A DNA stretch of 37,088 nucleotides from CANGTU01 sp046336655 (GTDB taxonomy: Bacteria > Bacteroidota > Bacteroidia > Flavobacteriales_D > Sanyastnellaceae), in contig JBKDGH010000096.1 in assembly GCA_046336655.1 (NCBI GenBank), positions 1 to 37,088 of the forward strand, given 5' to 3'. The notes beneath the pieces were generated by a model. That model was not told the origin of the DNA, ran no database searches, and saw only the letters and a list, made by a program, of their open reading frames with translations. Position numbers and translations under genes: made by a program. Shown here in pieces: positions 1 through 9,000 of this stretch. Position 1 is the first letter of the stretch, and each line of letters starts with the position of its first letter.

Positions 1-3000
1 ACCCGTTACCACGGTGGCACCCGGTTGCAGATCGGACAGGGCATTAACCAGCGTGCCATTCACCGGGGTGCACAATCCGGCCGGACTGTTGGGCAGAACC
101 AGGGCATTCTCAATGAAGTCGTTGATCGGACCGCAGCCTTCATCCACAATGCCATCGCAGTCATCGTCCACACCATTGCAGATCTCGGTAGCACCCGGCC
201 TGATATTCGCGTTCGTGTTGTTGCAGTCGAGGTTGTTGGTTACATATCCCGGAGGCTGTGCGCAGGCTGTAAATGGTGCGCCTGCTCCAAAGCCATCGCC
301 GTCGGTATCGATATAGTACGTTGAACCCGGCAGGAACTCATCCACGAAGCCGTCACAATTATCATCCAACCCATTGCACCATTCATCGGCGCCCGGATTG
401 ATATCGGCGTTGCTGTCGTTGCAATCCCCACCACCCAAGATGCTGGACAGGAGGTAATAGCCTGAAGGCTGCGTGCATGCCAACTGAGTGACCCCATTGT
501 GATAGCCGTCAAAGTCGGCATCCTGGTACCAGGTGAGCGGCGCGTCCATGGTAATCACAGCAGATCCGGTGAGGTCACCTGACTGCGCTGTGCAGTTTGC
601 ATCCACCAGACTGGCGAGGCTATAGGTGATGGCCGATACCGGAGTAACGGTCAGCGTAATCACCGGACCTGTACCGCTGAACGGAATGGCACCCGGGTTG
701 ATGGTTCCGCTGTATGGGCCTGTTCCGGTAACATTGATGGTGAGGGTGTGGTTGTTGCCCGGGCACACTGCTGCCGAACCGCTGATTACCGCAGTCGGGC
801 GCTCCAGCACAGTCACTGTGGCGATCCCTGTGAGGTCAATCGGATTGGCCGCACAATTGGCATCGTTCAGTGTGGCTGCAGTGTAGCTGGTGTTTGCGTT
901 TGGCGTGACACTCACGTTAAACACCGGGCCCGCTCCACTGAACGGAATGGCCCCGGGGTTGATTGTTCCGCTGAACGGACCAGTGCCGGTGACCGTCACG
1001 GTCACTGTTGTGGCCGTGCCATTGCATGCAGTTGGCGAACCGCTGATCACCGCAGTCGGCGTGGTGAAGGTGTTGATCACCACGCTTCCCGTCATCGTGC
1101 TGGTGCAGCCGCCAGGCACCGTGGTGGCAATCACGGTATAGGTGCCCAGGCCGGATTGCACTCCGAAGCTGATGGCTGAGCCTGTGCCGGCTAAGGGCGA
1201 TCCGGTGTTCACGTTGTTCAGTTGAAGCTGATAAAGCACTCCGGCCTGTGAACCTGCAAGGCCCACTGCGACACCGGGGCCTCCTGGACAAATCGAGCCA
1301 CCGCCGTTGACGGCGAAGGGATCGGGGTTACGGCACTCCGCCAGGACAAAGTCACTGAAAGAGGTAATGCCGGTAGCCTGCACACTGCTACCGGTGATGG
1401 TGCCAAGTGTGGGGTAAGTCCATGCGGCATCCCACTTACCCATCAGCAGATTGGACGTATTCGTTCCGCCATCGAGGTCGGCGACCGGATAGGTGAACGT
1501 GGGTGATGCGGTCGTAAAGCTGACGCCTGAGTTGGTGATGGTCCAGTAGCGATTCACGCTGCGCGAGCCATTCAGGATGGAGCTGGCCAGTGAAGGATGG
1601 TCGCCATCCACGGCGCGCATGAGCAGGGTGCCTGTACCACCGGCGCCATTCAGCAGCAGATCTGCAGGTGAGTATGCTGCAGTGCCCACCGGGAAGAACC
1701 AGGTGTTCGTACCCGCTCCGATGGCCCGGCGCAGGCGTCCCGCCACGTGTCCGGCAGTGCCAAGGCGCTGCACGGCATTGGTGGCATTGCTCATGACCGA
1801 TAACTCAATTGCGCCGGTGTTGGAAATACTTGCTGCATTGGTGGCTTCAAAAATGAGCTGGCTGCTCACCGCCATGTTCACGGTATGGCTCAGCGCTCCC
1901 GAAGGCTTGTCCACCCGCACGGTAAAGAAGGCCGGCATAGCCGGGTTGGTGCCGCTGAACACCTGAGCGCCTGTTCCGTTGAAGGTGACCGAACGACCGT
2001 TCGGGAAGAAGTTTGCCGATGCACCGTCGTTGGTCCAGTTGCCACCCACGAAGAAGTCGGAAGCGGCGTTGCCCGATCCACTGAGGTTACCGTTAAGCTG
2101 CAGGTTGCCTCCGATGCGGAGGTCCTCGATCATATTCACGGAGTTCCAGTCCATGAAGATATTCGAACCGGCATCAATGGTCAGGTTACCCCCCGCCTGC
2201 ATCACCGTATTGGCGTATCCGCCACCGGCATGCGGAATGAGGTTGGTGTTGTTGCTGAGTTGTACGTTCCATGGATATCCGCGGCCGCTGGATGTACTCC
2301 ATTCGAGGAAGCGGTCGTAATTACCGTTGGTGAAGTATCTCAGATTAGATCCGTTGCCGTAGAACGGCGCGTTCGTCTGCACAAAGCCACCCGCATTGAT
2401 CTGGAAAGTACCGCCGCTTTGAATCGTCACGGTGCCGGCACCGAAGTTGACACCGCTGGAGCAGGTCACGTTATACGGGTTGCTGTTGCCGGTGAAAGCC
2501 GCTGCAGAAGGTACAGTGATCGTACCGCCGGTTGTACCTGTGGCAAAATCACCGCCGTTGCCGTTGATGGCGCCATTAGCTGCCATATTGATGTTCTGGC
2601 CGGTGCCAATGGCAAACAATCCGCTGTTGAGGTTGATGGTCGAGAAGGTCGGGTTATTCGTAGTCAGCGCCACTGTGTTATTGCCCGCACCGCCGGTATT
2701 GGCAATGGTGAGTTGGCCGGTGAGGGTGGATGGCAAACCTGTTCCTGTATTCTGGTTAATGGATCCTTTGTACACATAGTTCGCCGCGCTGTTGAAGGTG
2801 CGATTGGTGGTTTGCACGTTGCCCGAAGCGCCGCTTGCTGCAATACCACCGCCGGACCCCATGCGCAGGGTTGATCCTGTTTGCGTGGTAAAGGTGTTGC
2901 CCAATGCAACGCTGATGCCCATATCAAGGATCGCGTTAGTGAGCACGGTGTAATTCACCAGGCTGTTCACCGTGCCTCCTCCGGTGAAGGTTTGAACACT

Positions 3001-6000
3001 GGTGCCATTGAAGCGAATTTCCCCGGTACCTGTGCCGGATACTTCCAAAGTACCGGATGAATGGGTATAGTCACCGGCTACATTAATGGTACCCACTCCT
3101 GCACCCGAGCTCAACCGAATGGTGCCCGTGCCGTTATGCGTGAAGTGCCTGCCCACAGTGAGTGTGGCCGAGGCGGCGGCTGTCTGGGTTGAACGAGCCA
3201 CCAGCAAGCGGAACCCTGTTGTCCCGGACATGTTCAGGTCGCGCGCGATTGTCACGGAAGGCACATTTGTTCCCGTTGCAAAACCATTGGTGACCAGAAA
3301 AGTACCTGCCCCTGTAATGTTCAGATCGCGACCCACGAGCATGTTCGAGGCTGGTGCAGTGAAGGCCGACGACGTGCCGTTCATGACAAGTGTTCCTCCT
3401 GTGATGTTCACGTCCCCGCCTACGCTCAAAGTCACCGCTTGTGTGCTTGCAAGTCTCAGCTCAAATCCACCCGTTCCCTGAACCGTCAGGTCATTCTGGA
3501 TCGGGCCGGTGATCGCATTGGCAAGGCCAATGGACTGAGTCTGGGCGTTATCGAAAATGAGGTTGTAGAAGTTCTGTCCAAGACCGCCCGGTGCGGTTGA
3601 AGTGACCCCGGTAATCAGGCATGTGCTGCCCACACCCCATATGACGGTGGGCAGTGTTCCGCCATTCAGGTCATATTGGAACGTGGATGCGTCGTTGAAC
3701 GTCATGGTACCGAAATTCGATAAGCTACCGTCGTGCAAGAGGTAGCCACCATCAGCCACAAACCCGGCGCCCGAAGCGTTGATCAGCGTAGTTGATGGAT
3801 TAATCGCCATGAAGCCCTGCAGGCTGCAATCTGTTGACGCTGTTCCGTTCGCTATCGTCAGCGTGCCGGTACTTATGTTGATGAGCGCCGCGGTTTCTAC
3901 CAGCAGGTCGTCGGCACTGACACTGGCCGTTATCTCGATGGTATGTCCGAAGCGCACCGTGATACCCGCACTGTTGACTGCGTTGGGTGCGAAAGTGGCG
4001 GGCACTGCCGCAGGACTCACAAAGTTCGGGTCCGTGGACACCTCCCAGCTTGAAGGCGTATCCCAGGTGTTGGGTCCTTCAGCGACTGTGCGGAAATAGA
4101 AGGGTGTGCCGCTGCGGCCTGTGAAATCGTCGCCGCTGGCAATCATTGACGAGGATGGGCCGCTCGTGATGGTAAGTATGTTCGCTGCCGCGCTGCTGGA
4201 CGCCCACTCGATCCAGCCGTTGTTGGGATCGTTCCAGGTATTCGCTAACATCGCTGCTTCTGCCCCGTTCACATCAGACGCATCGTATGCGAAGGTGGCG
4301 TTCGACCAACTGTAGCTGCTGAGGTTGGTGCTGTAGGTCCAGTATCGGCTAAGGTAATTGAGCGCGGATCCGTTATCCGGATGCACGGCATCACTCACGC
4401 GCCAGCCGATATTGCCTGCAATACCGCTGTTTGTTATGCTGCCTATGGTCACCGGTGAATACTCCGCCGTGCCGGTGTTCTCGCCAATCGGCCAGGTGAA
4501 TGGAATACCATCACCGGCCGCCGTGATGCTGCGGATGAGGAAACCACTGCCGTCTGCGCGAATCATGCGGCTGGCGCTGAACGGTCCGCTCAATGTGGCG
4601 GCAGAGGCCAACGTGAGGTTAAAGCCGCCCAACACAATATGACCGTCCGTATTCATATTAAGTTGTTCACTGACCTGCACTGCGGCATCCATGGTCAGGT
4701 TGCCTGTGCCATTCCAGGTGATGCGCGCTGCTTGTGAAACAGCCGTCGGAGCTATGAAACCACTGTTTTGATTCGTTCCGGTGAAGGAGTAATAGGTGCC
4801 TGTGTTCAGAGATACAGTAGCCCCACCGACAAGAAGGATGGTACCCGCTACTCCACCGTCGCGGGCTGTCCGGAGCTGGGCAGCGCTTTGGGTGGTGAAC
4901 TGACGCGTACCACCGGTGCGGTTAATGGTGAGGGTGTTGGGCCCTGCATCCAATGTCGCTCCGCTCTGAACAGTGAAACTTCCATCCTGGCAGATCACGC
5001 TATTCAGCAATTGAACTGTGCGGTCGCCTGACAGAATAACCGGATTGACCTCACTGAACACATTGCCGGCAGAGGTGCTGATGGTGCGCGTGCTGGCCAG
5101 CGGAGCATTGAAATTGAACGTTCCATTGTTGGCCGATGCTGATAATCTGCTGATCAGTCCCCCGGTATGAATGATATTGCCCGACAGATTCACCGTGCCA
5201 GCTCCATTGCCAACCCAGTTATACTCGAGGCGCCCGGCCGACAGGTTAAGGTCACCCAGGATATTGGTTTGAGTGGATGTGAAGTTTCCTATGTGCTGAG
5301 CATATCTCCCTGAACTGTTGGTGATAGTGAGATTCCCTTCAATTACAAATACCTGCCCGCTGATCGCAGCAGGTGCTTGCCGGAATTCTCCTCCGTTGAT
5401 GGTCATGGACCCTGTAATCCCGTTGGTCGTTCCAGAGGCTCCGTTCCATGTCCGCACGGGTGTGAATGAGCCGGTACCTTCAATGATCAGGTTGTGGTAG
5501 CTCCGGTTTGCGATGGTAGACGCAATTACAGGTATCGTTTGATCGGCTGCACCATTAAACCTCACCGTGCTGTTGGTGGTGGTATGTACACCCGTGCCCG
5601 CACTGAAAGTCCCGGCGATGGAAATGATGCCACCGGGAGCGAACGTTCGCGCCAGGTTACCTGTGCCTATCGTCAGGTTGTGGTACGCGAATGCAGGCAC
5701 TACCTGTCCGGCCGCTCCGGTAAGGCTGACGGTATTGCCCGAGAATGACGGCGTGTAGTTGGTGACTGTTGGGCTGAACACGCCGCTCACAAAAATGTTG
5801 CCGCTGGCCAGCGTGAGTGTGGCACCTGAACGATCGTTTGAAATCGTGAGATTCAGATAGCTGAACGCGTTGATGGTTTGTGCGCCGGTACCATTGAAAT
5901 CGATGGTAGACCCTGTAATGGTAAATACTCCTATGCCGGGAGTGAAGGTGCCGCAAATGCCGATGGTGCCGGCATTGGCTAACACGCGGGGGCCTCCGGC

Positions 6001-9000
6001 AATATTGAGGTTGCCGTAAGCCAATGCTGGAATAGTTTGAGAAACGGCTCCGGAAATGGTGAGCGAACTGGTGCACGCAAAGGTGCTGGTGCCGGATGAG
6101 TTGTATGCCCAGACCGATTGAACGGTCAGGGAAGAACCCGCCGCCATGCTGAACGCTCCGTCACCATTCACGGTGAAGCTGTCCACCGTGCGCGCACCAT
6201 CAATGATCAATGCATTGGTGTATAAACCCGAGGTCGGAATCACAATAAGGTCGGTTACTACAGCCGGTACCATGCCCAAATCCCAGTTGGCGGCATCGTC
6301 CCAATCAGAACTGAAGCTGCCGTCCCAGGTATAGGTCAGAATGGGTACGTTTACACGACCTGTCCACTCTGACGTGGCTGCAAGGGATCCGTTGGTATTG
6401 TTAAGCGGTGTGCTCACGCTGATAGTGGGCGAACTGATCAGGGTGGTGCTGGTGTACTCTGTCCAGGGCAATGCGCCACCCCATCGGTTGAGCAGAATGT
6501 TGGCTGCTGTTCCTACCACATCACCTGCCACATCATAAGTAAACGTGGGGGTGTAGGTATAGGTGGTCAGTGAAGATTGGGTAGATATCCAATATCGGGT
6601 CAGATAGTCTGTCGCAGTGCCATCGTTCGGATGCACTGCATCCGTAAGTCTCCAGCCCACATTGCCGGCAGAAGCATTGGCTGTAAAGGCCAGTTGGACC
6701 GGAGTGTAATCTCCGCTGGCATCCCCGATGGGCCAGATATATGTATTGGCTCCTGTGGCCACTGCACGCAACAGTTGCCCTGAGCCATCGGTCACCACCA
6801 TGTTCGATGCTCCAAAGGTGCCGGTGATGGCACCGCTGGCGTTGTTGCTCACGGTGAGGTTGTTGGCGCCAATCGTGAGGCGTCCATTGGCAAGGGACAA
6901 CGTGCCGCTCAGTGTCACGGCCTGATCCAATGTCACCCCCGCTGTATTGCTGACGGTAAGGCTGTTCATTTGGGTCACCGCAGCCGGAAACTGGGTGTTC
7001 TGAGCCGCGCTGCCATTGAACACATAGCTGGCTCCCGTGCTGTAGGTCTTTAAGGTAGACGCACTCAAGCCGCCCAGCGAAGAAGTTCCGAAGCCATTGT
7101 TGATGCCGTTGGCATTGGCTGTAATCAACGTAGCACCTCCGGCCAGTGTGAAGGCAGAGAAAGACGTCGTCGGCATGCCCGACATGGTAAAAGTCTGCAT
7201 GTCATACGTACCATTCACGGTGAACTGAGCTATCGGATTATCTGTTGCCGTTCCCATGGCAAAATTTGACGTCAGACGCAGCACCGAGCTGCTGTTTACT
7301 GTATAGGTCGTGTAGTTCGATACGGCACCGGTATAGCTAAAATCCTGCACTCCATTCTTGTTGAAGAAGAACCCGAAGTTGCTTGGATTCATGGCTACGG
7401 TACCCGTGGTATAGAATTGACCCGTGCCACTTTTTGTAAAGTTTCCGAGCAGCACTGCACGGTTGTTTTGAATATTGCCTCCGGTTCCGAAATCAATGAT
7501 ACCCGGATCAGCCGTGCGGGTAGAAGTCGCAGAGAAATTACCCCCGACGCTCAGGAAGCCTGAGCCACTGGTGGAAGACACATTTTCCAAATCCAGGGCG
7601 GCATTGCCTGAGATGGTAAGGTCACCGGTGATGTTCAATTCGGCCTGCGAAGTGTTGGTTGCGGCGTTTTGCAGAATGTGCTCTCCGCCGGAGGCAGAAT
7701 TGAGGGTGACATTGCCCGTCACATTCACGATTCCTTGTCCGGCTCCTCCGGCTACTACCAATGGGTTGGTGTCAGTGGAAGAGCTGGTGTAGCTGCCTCC
7801 CACGTTCAGGGTTCCTGCTCCGCTGCTCGCCGTCACACGCACACGTCCCGTGCCGCTTACTGACAGATCGCCGTCAATGGTCAGTGTGTTGGCAGTGGTT
7901 TGATTGCATACCGTCAATCTTCCCGCAGTGGTAATGTTCAGGTTGCCCGCCACACCCATGTTGAATCCTGCGGCCAGCTCCCAGTTGGTGCCCGCGCCGC
8001 CTGTTAAATTCAGGTTGTTATACTGCCGGTTTGCCACCGTTGTGGTAAATGAGTCAAGCGTAAATGTGGAAGCCGCCGTGCTGTTGTAAGTTACTGTGCT
8101 GCCCGCAATGGTGTGGATCCCCGTGCCGGGCGCAAACGTATTGTTGATCGTGATCACTCCACTGCTTGCCCACGTGCGGTTACCGTTGCCGGTGTTGGTG
8201 ACATCGTAATAATTGGTAGCCGGGAAGTTTTGCGCCGACGCGCTGCTGAAGTCGATGGTACTGGTGCCCGCCGAAACAACCCCTGTTGTGGGGGTGTAAG
8301 TGCCATCGATCACAATGGTGGGGGTGTCGGCCAGCGTCCGGTTTCCGTTGCCGGAGTTGCTCAGGTTGTTGTAGCGGTCAAACCCGGCAATGGTTTGTGC
8401 CGAGGCCGAGGTATAATCGAAGGTGTTGCCGGTGCTGCTGTAGGTCACCGAGGTGGCGCTGGGGACGAATGTTCCGCCTACGCCAATGGTGCCTGATGCA
8501 AGGGTCACTGTGTTTCCTCCCCGGTTGCCCGAGATGGTCAGGTTGTTATAGTTGGCAAAGGCAGGCACGGTTTGAGCGCCCGCGCCGTTGAAGTTTACCG
8601 TGTTGCCCGTGGTGGACCAGGTGTTGTTGCTGGCCGTCAGGTTCAATGTGCCGGCCACACCAATGGTGCCTGAGGCCAACGTGATGGCTGCGCCACCGCG
8701 GTTACCGCTGATGGTAAGGTTGTTATAGTTTATACCATTCACCGTTTGTGCGCCCGTGCCGTTGAAGTTCACGGTGCTGCCGGCGTTTGTATAGGTACCT
8801 GCGCCGGAAGTAAAGGTGCCGCAAATACTTATGGTACCGGTAGCAGTCAGCGTGCGGTTGCCGCCGCTGGCGTTCAGATTGCCAAAGTTCCACGCCGGGA
8901 TAGTTTGTGGCGAAGGGGCCGAGATCGTCACTGTGGAAGCGCAGTGCAGTGAAGGAGTAGCTGTGGTCGTGCTGGTCAGTGTGTTAGTGATCGTGAGCGA

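Noticed and set aside
1885..2874. Long plus-strand frame (329 codons) opposite the giant gene, plus many shorter ones in 1-11.9 kb
   Set aside because: It shares codon register with the giant minus-strand frame, has no family features, and arises from the biased composition of the repeat-rich gene.
8100..8880. Possible CRISPR-like array
   Set aside because: The ~165-180-bp periodic repeats are in frame and coding, diverged, and have no short identical repeats with unique spacers.
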